Shown here piece by piece: positions 44,398-53,163 of a DNA stretch of 64,000 bases; position 1 is the stretch's first letter, and the number at the start of each line of letters is the position of its first letter. The DNA is from Plantibacter sp. PA-3-X8. Its GTDB lineage: Bacteria; Actinomycetota; Actinomycetes; Actinomycetales; Microbacteriaceae. The position numbers and the translations under genes were made by a program. The notes below the pieces were generated by a model. It searched no databases. It had not been told where the DNA came from and saw nothing but the letters and a program-made list of their open reading frames with translations. Location: the NCBI RefSeq assembly GCF_003856975.1, contig NZ_CP033107.1, positions 1,798,001-1,862,000 of the forward strand. The letters run 5' to 3'.

Positions 44398-45774
44398 ATG
44401 ACCGCCGCCACCTCGGAATCCTCCGCCCCTCGAACCCTCGTGATCCTCGGTGCCGGGGGCGATCTCACGGCCCGACTCCTGTTGCCGGGACTCGCGTCGC
44501 TCCTCGCCTCCCCGCGTGGCGAGGCGGTGCGCCTCATCGGGGTCGACCGCTCCGAGTCGAGCGACGAGGCCTGGCGGAAGCGTGTCGAGACCGCATTCGC
44601 CGACGCCCCGTCGAAGCTCGCCGAGACGATCGTCGCCGAGACCACCTACGTGCAGGCCGATGTCTCCGACCCGGCGTCGCTCGAACGGGTCCTCGCGGCC
44701 GCGGGAGCGAACGTTGCCCTCTACTTCGCTCTGCCGCCCGCCATCACCCTGCTCGCCTGTAAGGCGCTCCGGAAGCTGGAGCTCCCCAAGGGCATCATGC
44801 TCGCCCTCGAGAAGCCGTTCGGCACCGACTACGCCTCCGCCCGCTCGCTCAACCGCCTGCTCCAGCACCTGGTGCCGGAGGAGCAGGTGTTCCGCGTCGA
44901 CCACTTCCTCGGCAAGTCGACGGTCCTCAACCTGCTGGGCCTCCGCTTCGCGAACCGCATCTTCGAACCGCTCCTCTCCGCCGACAACGTCGAACGCGTC
45001 GACATCGTCTTCGACGAGCAGCTGGCCCTCGAGGGCCGCGCCGGGTACTACGACCGTGCGGGCGCCCTGATCGACATGATCCAGAGTCACCTGCTCCTCG
45101 TCCTCGCGTTCGCGGCCATGGAGCCACCGGCGAGCGTCGACGCCGAGGATCTGCGCGGCGGCATGGCCCAGGTGCTGCGGGCGACCCGTCCGTGGAAGGC
45201 GAACGGCACGGAGAGTCGTCGTGCACGCTACGGCGCCGGGACGATCGGCGACCGCAAGCTGCCCGCCTACATCGACGAGCAGGGCGTGGACCCGTCGCAC
45301 CACACGGAGACGCTCGCCGAGATGACCCTCGCGATCGACAACTGGCGTTGGGCCGGTGTCCCGTTCGTGCTGCGGTCCGGGAAGGCGTTGGCGGACACCC
45401 GTCAGGAGATCGTCTTCACCTTCAAGCCGGTGCCGCACCTCCCGTCCGGCCTGCACGGCATGAAGACCCCGGCGCGGCTCCGTATCGGCCTGAAGCCGGC
45501 GTCGCTCGACCTCGACCTGATGATCAACGGCGAGGACGACCCCTTCGAACTGGACCCGGTCGCCCTCCACGCAGAACTCCAGGCGGGGCAGCTCAGCGCC
45601 TACGGCGAGGTCCTGTCGAGCATCCTCGAGGGAGACCCGACCCTGTCGGTGCGCGGTGACGTGGCCGAGCAATGCTGGCGGATCGTCGCGCCCGTCCTCA
45701 AGGCGTGGCGCAAGGACGAGGTGTCGATCGACACCTACCCGGCCGGCACCGCGGGCCCGAGGTCCTGGCATTGA
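44398..45774 (+). CDS. Glucose-6-phosphate dehydrogenase-like protein
   Basis: A 458-residue member of the G6PDH family. The N-terminal NADP-binding motif is GAGGDLTARLLLPGL and the active site RVDHFLGKST (about residue 168) retains the catalytic His and substrate-binding Lys, followed by the conserved RFANRIFEPLL and a late RSGKAL. It is shorter than typical Zwf (about 500 residues), lacks the neighbouring opcA, tal and tkt genes of the usual actinobacterial zwf operon, and replaces the Glu after LGK by Ser. It may therefore be a second, specialised paralogue oxidising glucose-6-phosphate or a related sugar phosphate. TAGGAT (44386-44391) ends exactly 6 nt before the ATG. Confidence 0.85.
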   Translation: MTAATSESSAPRTLVILGAGGDLTARLLLPGLASLLASPRGEAVRLIGVDRSESSDEAWRKRVETAFADAPSKLAETIVAETTYVQADVSDPASLERVLAAAGANVALYFALPPAITLLACKALRKLELPKGIMLALEKPFGTDYASARSLNRLLQHLVPEEQVFRVDHFLGKSTVLNLLGLRFANRIFEPLLSADNVERVDIVFDEQLALEGRAGYYDRAGALIDMIQSHLLLVLAFAAMEPPASVDAEDLRGGMAQVLRATRPWKANGTESRRARYGAGTIGDRKLPAYIDEQGVDPSHHTETLAEMTLAIDNWRWAGVPFVLRSGKALADTRQEIVFTFKPVPHLPSGLHGMKTPARLRIGLKPASLDLDLMINGEDDPFELDPVALHAELQAGQLSAYGEVLSSILEGDPTLSVRGDVAEQCWRIVAPVLKAWRKDEVSIDTYPAGTAGPRSWH

Positions 45775-45794
45775 TCGTACTTCCTGCGTTGGCG

Positions 45795-45964
45795 CCAGCG
45801 CGGTGCGCTGACGTGAGCGCGCCCCACCGGACCGAGCGCGCCCCTCTGGAGGCTCGCGCTCGCGCGGCTGGGTAGCGCTCATGCCGCTTCGGCAGCGCTC
45901 GCTCGAGCGCACCGCGCTGGCGCCCACCAACCCGCGCTCGGTCGGGCGCACCGCGCTGGCGTCA
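45795..45964. repeat. Dispersed palindromic element, copy B
   Basis: About 170 bp between the G6PDH-like and argA-like genes. It begins CCAGCGCGGTGCGCTGACG (45795-45813) and has two inverted right-end units, GAGCGCACCGCGCTGGCGC (45905-45923) and GGCGCACCGCGCTGGCGTCA (45945-45964). The middle contains CCCCTCTGGAGGCTCGCG. The last unit ends 1 bp before the -10 box of the next gene, so the -35 region lies inside the repeat. Confidence 0.85.
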
Positions 45965-45965
45965 G

Positions 45966-45971
45966 TAGACT
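45966..45971 (+). promoter_or_regulatory. Putative -10 box of the argA-like gene
   Basis: TAGACT would start transcription near 45978, leaving about 23 nt with AGGAGG before the ATG at 46001. It touches the right end of dispersed element B. Confidence 0.55.
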
Positions 45972-46000
45972 TCTCGGAGGTTCTGACAGGAGGAGGCGGG

Positions 46001-46519
46001 ATGGTCGAGCAGGCTCAGCAGGGGTATGTGGTCCGTCGCGCCCGCACGAGCGACGTCCGCCGCATCCAGGCGCTCGTCGAACCACTCGTGCAGCAGCGCA
46101 TCCTCCTCGGCAAGGACGACGTCGTCTTCTACGAAGCGGTCCAGGAGTTCCGCGTCGCCGAGACACCCGACGGCGAACTCATCGGCTGCGGCGCGCTGCA
46201 CGTCATCTGGGAGGACCTCGGTGAGGTCCGCACGCTCGCCGTCTCCGCAGACCACCTCGGCACCGGGGTCGGCCACGCGCTCGTCGAGCGCCTCGAGCAC
46301 GACGCGGTCGAGCTCGGTCTGCGTCGCCTGTTCTGCCTGACCTTCGAAACCGGCTTCTTCACGAGGCACGGCTATCAGGAGATCGGCGAGGAGATCGTCC
46401 CACCCGAGGTCTACGCACAGCTCGTGCGCTCGTCGGACGAAGGTGTCGCGGAGTTCCTCGACCTCGCGCGGGTCAAGCCGAATACGCTCGGTAACACGCG
46501 GATGCTCAAGCTGCTCTGA
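46001..46519 (+). CDS. argA: ArgA-like amino-acid N-acetyltransferase (GNAT)
   Basis: A 172-residue GNAT acetyltransferase closely resembling the short actinobacterial N-acetylglutamate synthase (such as Rv2747 of M. tuberculosis). Recognisable stretches are VRRARTSDVRRIQALVEPL, DDVVFYEAVQEF, LGEVRTLAVSADHLGTGVGH (acetyl-CoA site) and TFETGFFTRHGYQEIGEE. It would acetylate L-glutamate (or glutamine) to start arginine synthesis; no arginine gene is nearby. The ATG at 46001 with AGGAGG 6 nt upstream decides the start; the longer frame from 45881 is translated repeat DNA. Confidence 0.85.
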   Translation: MVEQAQQGYVVRRARTSDVRRIQALVEPLVQQRILLGKDDVVFYEAVQEFRVAETPDGELIGCGALHVIWEDLGEVRTLAVSADHLGTGVGHALVERLEHDAVELGLRRLFCLTFETGFFTRHGYQEIGEEIVPPEVYAQLVRSSDEGVAEFLDLARVKPNTLGNTRMLKLL

Positions 46520-46687
46520 ACCACAGCTTGAAGGTTGGTGCTCGTCGGAGTGACCGATGAGACCGTTCACAATGCCGCGCTGATCAGCGCTTTCCTTCGT
46601 TTCCAGCGCGAAGCCCGTGCTCAGATGAGCAGGCCCGGATTTACGTGCCGTTCACATTCGCGGTGGTCTTCCGTCACGCATGTCGGT

Positions 46688-46693
46688 TAGCTT
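46688..46693 (+). promoter_or_regulatory. Putative -10 box of the surface nuclease gene
   Basis: TAGCTT in the 260-bp upstream region (46520-46779), which holds no gene, gives a 5' UTR of about 80 nt. The direct repeat CCGTTCACA occurs at 46563-46571 and 46648-46656, the latter overlapping the -35 zone. Confidence 0.45.
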
Positions 46694-46779
46694 GTGAGGC
46701 ACTACCCATCGTCTGTGCCTCGAATGGGGGGTGCGTTGTCGCGCGCTCCGAACGAGGACGGCCCTCGATTCGGAGCCAC

Positions 46780-49700
46780 ATGTCGTTCAAACACCCGTGG
46801 AGGCTGTCCGCCTTCGCCGCCCTTGCCGGGCTCGTCGCCGCGCCCCTCGTGGCGACACCAGCCGTCGCCTCGACCGACGGCCTCGGTGTCGTCATCAACG
46901 AGGCCTACCTCTCGGGCGGGAGCGCGAACGCGCCCTACCTGAACAAGTTCGTCGAGCTCTACAACCCGAGCGACGCGGTGGTCGACGTCAGCGGCTGGTC
47001 GATCCAGTACCGCAAGCTCGACGGCGTCGGCGCCTCGTCCACCGTCGTGCCACTCACCGGCTCCATCGCGGCCGGCGGCTACTACCTCGTCTCCGGCTCC
47101 TCGAACGGCGCCAACGGCGTCGCCCTGCCGACCCCCGACGTCACGAGCACCCTCAGCCCCCAGGGCCAGAACGGCACGCTCGCGCTCGTCGCCTCGACCA
47201 CTGCGGTCACGCTCACGCCCGGCTCCGTCGTCGGCGACCCGGCTGTCGTCGACCTCCTCGGCTACGGCACGTCGAACACCTTCGAGACGGCCGCGTCGCC
47301 GTCCCCGTCGGGCAACACCGTTCCGCAGTCGATCGTGCGCACCACCTTCGCCGACACCGACAGCAACGCCGCCGACTTCACGCTCAGCGACACGGTCACG
47401 CCGCAGAACAGCGCCGGCGACACCCCGGTCGACCCCGAGCCCACGCCGGAGCCGACCCCCGAGCCCACCGACCCGACCACCCCGGTCGAGCCCGGTACGG
47501 CGACGATCGCGGAAATCCAGGGCACCGGTGCCGCGAGCACGATGGTCGGCCAGACGGTCACCACCACGGGCTTCGTCACCGCGAGCTTCCCGACCGGCGG
47601 CTTCAACGGCTACTACCTGCAGACCGCGGGCACCGGTGGAGCGATCGACCCCGCGACGCACCTCGCGTCCGACGGCGTCTTCGTCTACTCGCCGGCCACC
47701 GTCGGCTCCGTCGCCGTCGGCCAGTACCTGCAGGTCACCGGCGTCGTGGACGAGTACTACGGCCTCACGCAGCTGAAGGTCACCGACCCGGCCGCCGTCT
47801 CCGTGCTCGACGCCACCGGTGTCAGCGCTCCGACCGCCGCCAGTGTCGCCTTCCCGGCCACCGATGAAGAACGCGAGCGTCTCGAGGGCATGCTGCTCGA
47901 CCCGGCCGGCGACTACTCGGTCACCGACACCTACAGCACGAACCGCTACGGCGAGGTCGCGCTCGCGGCATCGACGACGCCGTTCGTCACGCCGACGGTC
48001 CTCGGCAAGCCCGGTTCCGCTGAGGCGCTCGCGGCCGCGGCCCGTGTGCCGGCGGAGAAGGTCGTCCTCGACGACGGCTCTACCGTGGACTTCTCGAAGG
48101 CTGAGAACACGGGCATCCCGCTCCCGTACGTCTCGACCACCGCGCCCGTCCGGGTCGGTGCCGCCGTCGACTTCACCGCACCGGTCGTCTTCGACTTCCG
48201 CAACAGCAACTGGAAGTTCCAGCCCACGCAGCACCTCACCGGCGCCAACGCCGCGGATGTGCAGCCGGCGTCCTTCGAGAACACCCGCTCCACCTCGCCT
48301 CGCGGGGTCGGCGGCGACGTGTCCCTCGCGACCTTCAACGTGCTCAACTACTTCGCCACCACCGGCGACTCGCGCACCGGCTGCACCTTCTTCACCGACC
48401 GCGAGGGCGGCAAGACGACCGTCGACGACTCCGATGCCGCCGGTTGCGGCGTCCGAGGAGCGGCGACGGCCGAGAGCCTGGCGCGTCAGCAGGCGAAGAT
48501 CGTCTCGGCGATCAACGCCCTCGACGCCGACGTCGTCTCGCTCGAGGAGATCCAGAACTCCGCCTCGATCGGCCTCGACCGCGACGACGCGCTGAAGACC
48601 CTGACCGCGGCGCTCAACGCCGATGCCGGTGCGGGCACCTGGACGTTCGTCCCGTCGCCCGCGAAGGTCCCCGCGGACGAGGACGTCATCCGGACGGCGT
48701 TCATCTACAAGTCGGCCGCCGTCGAGACCGTCGGCGAGTCGCGCATCCTGCTCGACGAGCCGGCCTTCGACAACGCCCGTGAGCCAGACGCGCAGGCGTT
48801 CAAGCCCAAGGGTGCGGACGACGCGGCGACGTTCCTCGTCATCGCGAACCACTTCAAGTCGAAGAGCACCTCGAAGGCCGCGACGGGCGACAACGCCAAC
48901 ACCGGCCAGGGCGCCTTCACCGGCGACCGCACGCGTCAGGCCAAGGCCCTCGTGACCTTCGCCGACACGGTCTCGAAGGATATCGGCACGAAGAAGGTCT
49001 TCCTCGTCGGCGACTTCAACTCCTACGACGCCGAGGACCCGCTGGACGTGCTCCGCGACGCCGGCTACATCAGCCAGGAGGCCAAGACCGGCGAGTACAC
49101 CTACGCGTTCGACGGTGCGGTCGGGTCCCTCGACCACATCTTCGCGTCGCCGGAAGCAGACCAGAGCGTCACCGGTGCCGACGTGTGGAACATCAACTCC
49201 GTCGAGTCGATCGCCCTCGAGTACTCCCGCTACAACGCGAACGTGACCGACTTCAACGTGCCGGACATGTTCCGTTCGAGCGACCACGACCCCGTGATCG
49301 TCGGCATCAGCGCCGACGCGAGCGAGACCGCGACCGTCAACCTGCTCAACATCAACGACTTCCACGGTCGGATCGACGCCAACACGACGAAGTTCGCGGG
49401 CACGATCGAGCAGCTCAAGGCGATGTTCGCACCCGACCAGACGGCGTTCATCTCCGCTGGTGACAACATCGGTGCCTCGCTCTTCGCTTCGTCGTCGCAG
49501 CAGGACCAGCCGACGATCGACGTGCTCAACGCACTCGGCCTGAAGGCCTCCGCGGTGGGCAACCACGAGTTCGACCAGGGCTACGGCGACCTCGTCGACC
49601 GCGTCATGGCCGACGGGAAGAACGCGGCCTGGCCGTACCTCGGGGCCAACGTGTACGAGAAGGGCACGAAGAAGCCCGCGCTCGAGGAGTACACGATCCT

Positions 49701-51693
49701 CGACATCGACGGAGTGAAGGTCGCCGTCGTCGGTGCCATCACCCAGGAGACGCCGACGCTCGTGTCGCCTGCAGGCATCGCCGACCTCGACTTCGGGGAC
49801 CCGGTCGAGGCCGTGAACCGCGTCGCGGCGCAGCTCACCGACGGCGACGAGTCCAACGGTGAGGCGGACGTCATCGTCGCCGAGTACCACGAGGGTGCTG
49901 GAGCAGGCACGCCGGACGGCGCGACCCTCGAGCAGGAGCTCGCCGAACAGAGCGCCTTCACCGAGATCGTCACCACGACGAGCGCGGACGTCGACGCCAT
50001 CTTCACCGGCCACACGCACAAGCAGTACGCGTGGGACGCTCCGATCCCCGGCGTGACCGGCAAGACCCGTCCGGTGCTCCAGACCGGCAGCTACGGCGAG
50101 TTCATCGGTCAGATCACGCTGACCGTCGACCGCGCGTCGGGTGACGTCACCGCCTACACGGCGAAAAACGTCGCACGCACCACCGTTGCCGAGGCCGACC
50201 TGGTCAAGCAGTTCCCCGCGGTCGCGACGGTCAAGACGATCACCGACAAGGCCCTCGCGGTCGCGGCGGAGATCGGCAACCAGAAGATCGGTGAGGCGAA
50301 GGCCGACATCACCCGCGCGTTCAACAACGGGGTGAAGGACGACCGCGGCGCCGAGTCGACGCTCGGTGCGCTCGTCGCCGACTCGCTCCGCGCCTCGCTC
50401 TCGAGTGCCGACCGGGGCGGAGCCGACATCGGCATCGTCAACCCGGGTGGCATGCGTGAGGAGATCCTCGCGGGCGACATCACGTACGCCGAGGCGAACG
50501 CGGTGCTGCCGTTCCTCAACAACCTATGGACGACCTCGCTCACGGGTGCACAGTTCAAGACCGTGCTCGAGCAGCAGTGGCAGCTCGACGCGGCCGGGAA
50601 CGTGCCGTCCCGTCCGTACCTGCAGCTCGGACTGTCGTCGAACGTGCAGTACACGTTTGACCCCACGAAGGCCCAGGGGCAGCGGATCACGAGCATCACG
50701 GTGAACGGTGCGCCGATCGACCCGAGCAAGAGCTACCGGATCGGCTCCTTCAGCTTCCTGCTGCAGGGTGGCGACAACTTCCGTGAGTTCGCGAACGGCA
50801 CGGACACGCGCGACTCCGGTCTCGTCGACCGCGACGCGTGGATCGCCTACCTGACGGCGAACAGCCCGGTGTCCCCGGACTTCGCCCGCCAGAGCGTGCA
50901 GGTCACGAACGCGCCGACCGCAGCGGTCGCCGCTGGGAAGACGGTCTCGTTCGACGTCGCGAAGCTCGACCTCACCTCGACCGGCAGCCCGGTGAACACC
51001 TCGCTGGCGATCGAACTCAACGGCTCGCCGATCGGGACGGTCCCGGTGACCGCGGGGGCCGCGACGGTGTCCTTCACCGTCCCGGCGGGTACCGCCGACG
51101 GCGCGGCGACGGTGCGCCTCACGGCACTCGAGTCGGGGACGACGCTGACGGTGCCGCTCACGGTCGCGACGCCGCCGGTGGTCACGCCGCCGACGCCCGC
51201 ACCAGAGTCCGCGCTCATCCAGGCGCTCAAGGACCTGATCAAGGCGATCACCGACTTCATCATCGGCAAGCTCGCCACGATCCACGTCGGCAAGGAGTAC
51301 GCCGGCACCTGGGTCAGCGTCTGGCTGCACTCCGACCCGATCCTCGTCAGCGACGGCCTCGTGCAGGTCGACGCGGACGGCAACGTGCAGGTCACGGTTC
51401 CTGAGGACGCCCCGGTCGGTGCTCACCGCCTCGTCGTCCAGGACGCCGACGGCAACGTCATCGGCTGGCAGGACATCGTCGTGCAGGCTGCGGCGGTCGA
51501 CCCCGGCACCGACCCGGGCACCCAGCCCGGCGCGGGCGGCGGGACCGGTTCGGGAACGGCCGGCGGCAGCCAGGACGGCAGCCTGAGCAAGACCGGTGCC
51601 GAGCCGTGGGGGAACGCGGCGCTCGCCGCACTGCTCCTCGTCGGCGGCCTCGCGCTCGTGATCGCCCGTCGTCGCTCGGCGCAGCAGCTCTAG
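46780..51693 (+). CDS. Sortase-type surface nuclease / 5'-nucleotidase, 1637 aa
   Basis: A multidomain exported enzyme. The signal peptide ends near PAVAS. Then come a lamin-tail-like domain (VVINEAYLSGGSANAPYLNK to about 160), a PEPTPEPT linker and OB-like region (about 225-500), and an ExeM/NucH-type endonuclease/exonuclease/phosphatase domain (LATFNVLNYF near 511; LEEIQNS; HFKSKSTS; GDFNSYD; SSDHDPV). A 5'-nucleotidase follows, with its metallophosphatase half (NINDFHGRID near 855, GNHEFDQ near 927, GHTHKQYAW) and C-terminal half (about 1160-1370). Ig-like segments and the LSKTG sorting signal (1602-1606), a helix and RRR end the protein. It would degrade extracellular DNA and strip phosphate from nucleotides. 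ATG 46780 gives a proper signal peptide. Confidence 0.9.
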   Translation: MSFKHPWRLSAFAALAGLVAAPLVATPAVASTDGLGVVINEAYLSGGSANAPYLNKFVELYNPSDAVVDVSGWSIQYRKLDGVGASSTVVPLTGSIAAGGYYLVSGSSNGANGVALPTPDVTSTLSPQGQNGTLALVASTTAVTLTPGSVVGDPAVVDLLGYGTSNTFETAASPSPSGNTVPQSIVRTTFADTDSNAADFTLSDTVTPQNSAGDTPVDPEPTPEPTPEPTDPTTPVEPGTATIAEIQGTGAASTMVGQTVTTTGFVTASFPTGGFNGYYLQTAGTGGAIDPATHLASDGVFVYSPATVGSVAVGQYLQVTGVVDEYYGLTQLKVTDPAAVSVLDATGVSAPTAASVAFPATDEERERLEGMLLDPAGDYSVTDTYSTNRYGEVALAASTTPFVTPTVLGKPGSAEALAAAARVPAEKVVLDDGSTVDFSKAENTGIPLPYVSTTAPVRVGAAVDFTAPVVFDFRNSNWKFQPTQHLTGANAADVQPASFENTRSTSPRGVGGDVSLATFNVLNYFATTGDSRTGCTFFTDREGGKTTVDDSDAAGCGVRGAATAESLARQQAKIVSAINALDADVVSLEEIQNSASIGLDRDDALKTLTAALNADAGAGTWTFVPSPAKVPADEDVIRTAFIYKSAAVETVGESRILLDEPAFDNAREPDAQAFKPKGADDAATFLVIANHFKSKSTSKAATGDNANTGQGAFTGDRTRQAKALVTFADTVSKDIGTKKVFLVGDFNSYDAEDPLDVLRDAGYISQEAKTGEYTYAFDGAVGSLDHIFASPEADQSVTGADVWNINSVESIALEYSRYNANVTDFNVPDMFRSSDHDPVIVGISADASETATVNLLNINDFHGRIDANTTKFAGTIEQLKAMFAPDQTAFISAGDNIGASLFASSSQQDQPTIDVLNALGLKASAVGNHEFDQGYGDLVDRVMADGKNAAWPYLGANVYEKGTKKPALEEYTILDIDGVKVAVVGAITQETPTLVSPAGIADLDFGDPVEAVNRVAAQLTDGDESNGEADVIVAEYHEGAGAGTPDGATLEQELAEQSAFTEIVTTTSADVDAIFTGHTHKQYAWDAPIPGVTGKTRPVLQTGSYGEFIGQITLTVDRASGDVTAYTAKNVARTTVAEADLVKQFPAVATVKTITDKALAVAAEIGNQKIGEAKADITRAFNNGVKDDRGAESTLGALVADSLRASLSSADRGGADIGIVNPGGMREEILAGDITYAEANAVLPFLNNLWTTSLTGAQFKTVLEQQWQLDAAGNVPSRPYLQLGLSSNVQYTFDPTKAQGQRITSITVNGAPIDPSKSYRIGSFSFLLQGGDNFREFANGTDTRDSGLVDRDAWIAYLTANSPVSPDFARQSVQVTNAPTAAVAAGKTVSFDVAKLDLTSTGSPVNTSLAIELNGSPIGTVPVTAGAATVSFTVPAGTADGAATVRLTALESGTTLTVPLTVATPPVVTPPTPAPESALIQALKDLIKAITDFIIGKLATIHVGKEYAGTWVSVWLHSDPILVSDGLVQVDADGNVQVTVPEDAPVGAHRLVVQDADGNVIGWQDIVVQAAAVDPGTDPGTQPGAGGGTGSGTAGGSQDGSLSKTGAEPWGNAALAALLLVGGLALVIARRRSAQQL

Positions 51694-51727
51694 GCGCTCG
51701 CACCACCGAGCACCACCCGGCACCATC

Positions 51728-51780
51728 CCGATGCCCCGTCATCGGTCGGACCACGGTCCGCACCGACGGCGGGGCATCGG
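51728..51780 (+). terminator. Terminator of the surface nuclease gene
   Basis: Outer arms CCGATGCCCCG (51728-51738) and CGGGGCATCGG (51770-51780) enclose a second inner inverted repeat, CGGACC/GGTCCG. It lies 35 nt after the stop codon. Confidence 0.75.
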
Positions 51781-51813
51781 GCGTTTCCGCGCCACTGCAC
51801 TTAATCTGTGAGC

Positions 51814-52479
51814 ATGTCGAGCCTCACGAATCCCCGCGGACCGGAGCGGCCCGCCGTCTACTGGCGACGCAGGTTGATCGTGTTCGGTGTCCTGCTCGCC
51901 GTCATCGTCCTGGTCATCGTGCTCATCGTCCGGCTCGCGTCGGGTCCGGGCACCGAGAACACCGCCGCGACGCCGACCCCGACGCCCACCGCGACCCCCG
52001 CGCCGACGGCTGCGCCGGAAGCGTCGACGACCGCACCGATCGATGAGGCCGCGACGACCGACCCCGGTTCGGCGGCCGCGTGCACGGCCGACCAGATCCG
52101 CGTCGAGGCGGTCGTGAACGGGACGAGTTTCGCGGCGGACGAACTCCCGCAGCTCTCGCTCAGTGTGACGAACACCGGTTCGGCCGCGTGCACGATGAAC
52201 GCCGGCACGAGCCAGCAGGTGTTCACCGTTTCGAGCGGTGAGGAGCCGTACTGGACGTCGACCGACTGCCAGACCGCACCGAGTGACCAGCAGGTGCTCC
52301 TCGAGCCGGGGAAGACGGTCTCGTCGAACCCGCCGATCACCTGGGACCGCACGCGGTCGGCGCCCGACACCTGCGACCAGCCGCGCGACCCGGTGCCCGC
52401 CGGCGGTGCCTCCTACCACCTGAACACGTCGATCGGTGGGTTCGCCTCCGCCGACAGCGCGCAGTTCCTGCTCAACTGA
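51814..52479 (+). CDS. Membrane-anchored extracytoplasmic protein, 221 aa
   Basis: A 221-residue protein with one N-terminal transmembrane helix (about 22-45), a Thr/Pro/Ala-rich spacer (about 50-85) and a C-terminal globular part carrying four cysteines that could form two disulfides outside the cell. The strand pattern QLSLSVTNTGSAACTM suggests an Ig-like or DUF4232-like beta sandwich; I cannot give a firm family. TAATCT (51802-51807) ends exactly 6 nt before the ATG at 51814, which decides this start over the GTG two codons upstream. It follows the nuclease gene but has its own promoter. Confidence 0.75.
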   Translation: MSSLTNPRGPERPAVYWRRRLIVFGVLLAVIVLVIVLIVRLASGPGTENTAATPTPTPTATPAPTAAPEASTTAPIDEAATTDPGSAAACTADQIRVEAVVNGTSFAADELPQLSLSVTNTGSAACTMNAGTSQQVFTVSSGEEPYWTSTDCQTAPSDQQVLLEPGKTVSSNPPITWDRTRSAPDTCDQPRDPVPAGGASYHLNTSIGGFASADSAQFLLN

Positions 52480-52502
52480 CGGAACCTGCTCGCCGAGCCG
52501 CC

Positions 52503-52545
52503 CCGGTCACTGAGCCCCCCCCGGTCACTGAGCCTGTCGAAGTGC
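52503..52545. repeat. Extragenic repeat, one partial and one full copy
   Basis: CCGGTCACTGAGCC (52503-52516) is followed by a complete CCGGTCACTGAGCCTGTCGAAGTGC-type copy, 52521-52545. It is the same family as around the DUF222 gene. Confidence 0.8.
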
Positions 52546-52584
52546 TCGACCCGCAGCCCCGCACCAGCCTGCGACAATGGACGC

Positions 52585-52992
52585 ATGGCGAAGCAGAAGC
52601 GACCCGAGTTCCGTTCCGAGCCTTTGGCCGCGGCCCTCGCCGCCGGCGACATGGTGGCCGTGGCCCTCGCCCTGCGGAACGGGCGGTTCGTCGTCCCGCT
52701 CATGAAGCCGGGTAACCCCGACAAGCCGACCGAGACCGGTGAGGTCTGGATGTTCCGTCAGCCCGAGACCGCGAGGCTCGCGCTGCTCCTCTTCTCCGAT
52801 GCGAAGAACAAGCCGGCCGCTCTGCCGCCCTACGTCGGCCTGCACGACGGCACCTGGCTGGCGAGCTTCCTCCGCACCTACGGCGACGACATCGAGACGG
52901 TGCTCTTCGACGTCGCCGGTCCGCACTCGCTGCAGGCCTCGCCGGAGGAACTGCTGCGGGTCCTCGAGCTCGAGGCGCCGGCCGCCGAATAG
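52585..52992 (+). CDS. SseB-like N-terminal domain protein, 135 aa
   Basis: A 135-residue soluble protein resembling the SseB N-terminal domain: short helices, GRFVVPLMKPG, then VWMFRQPETARLAL and a late IETVLFDVAGPHSLQASPEELLRVL. SseB-type proteins are linked to secretion or stress in other bacteria, but the function of this form is unknown. GACAAT ends 6 nt before the ATG, consistent with a leaderless transcript. It converges on radA across an 81-bp nested palindrome. Confidence 0.7.
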   Translation: MAKQKRPEFRSEPLAAALAAGDMVAVALALRNGRFVVPLMKPGNPDKPTETGEVWMFRQPETARLALLLFSDAKNKPAALPPYVGLHDGTWLASFLRTYGDDIETVLFDVAGPHSLQASPEELLRVLELEAPAAE

Positions 52993-53035
52993 CCCGACCC
53001 CGACCGCAAGTCCCGCTCTCTGCGTCGTCCGCGGT

Positions 53036-53116
53036 TCACAACTCCTGCACGTCGTCCTCCGAACCCCGGCAGGTCCCGTTCTGGGGCCCTGCGGGACCAG
53101 TCCGCAGGAGTTGTGA
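53036..53116. repeat. Nested 81-bp palindrome between convergent genes
   Basis: The outer arms TCACAACTCCTGC (53036-53048) and GCAGGAGTTGTGA (53104-53116) match perfectly. Inside lies a second pair, GGTCCCG (53072-53078) and CGGGACC (53092-53098). It may terminate both convergent genes, but its size and layered structure look more like a dispersed palindromic element. Confidence 0.8.
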
Positions 53117-53163
53117 GCAGTACGCCCCCGGGCCTGGTTCGTGGACCAGGTGCGCGGGTGCGC

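Noticed and set aside
45881..46000. Upstream start giving a longer ArgA-like protein
   Set aside because: The extra residues are translated from dispersed element B; AGGAGG at 45989-45994 points to the ATG at 46001.
46702..50019. Minus-strand open frame of about 1100 codons opposite the nuclease gene
   Set aside because: Antisense to a fully recognisable nuclease/5'-nucleotidase; the predicted protein is repetitive Arg/Gly/Val with no domain.
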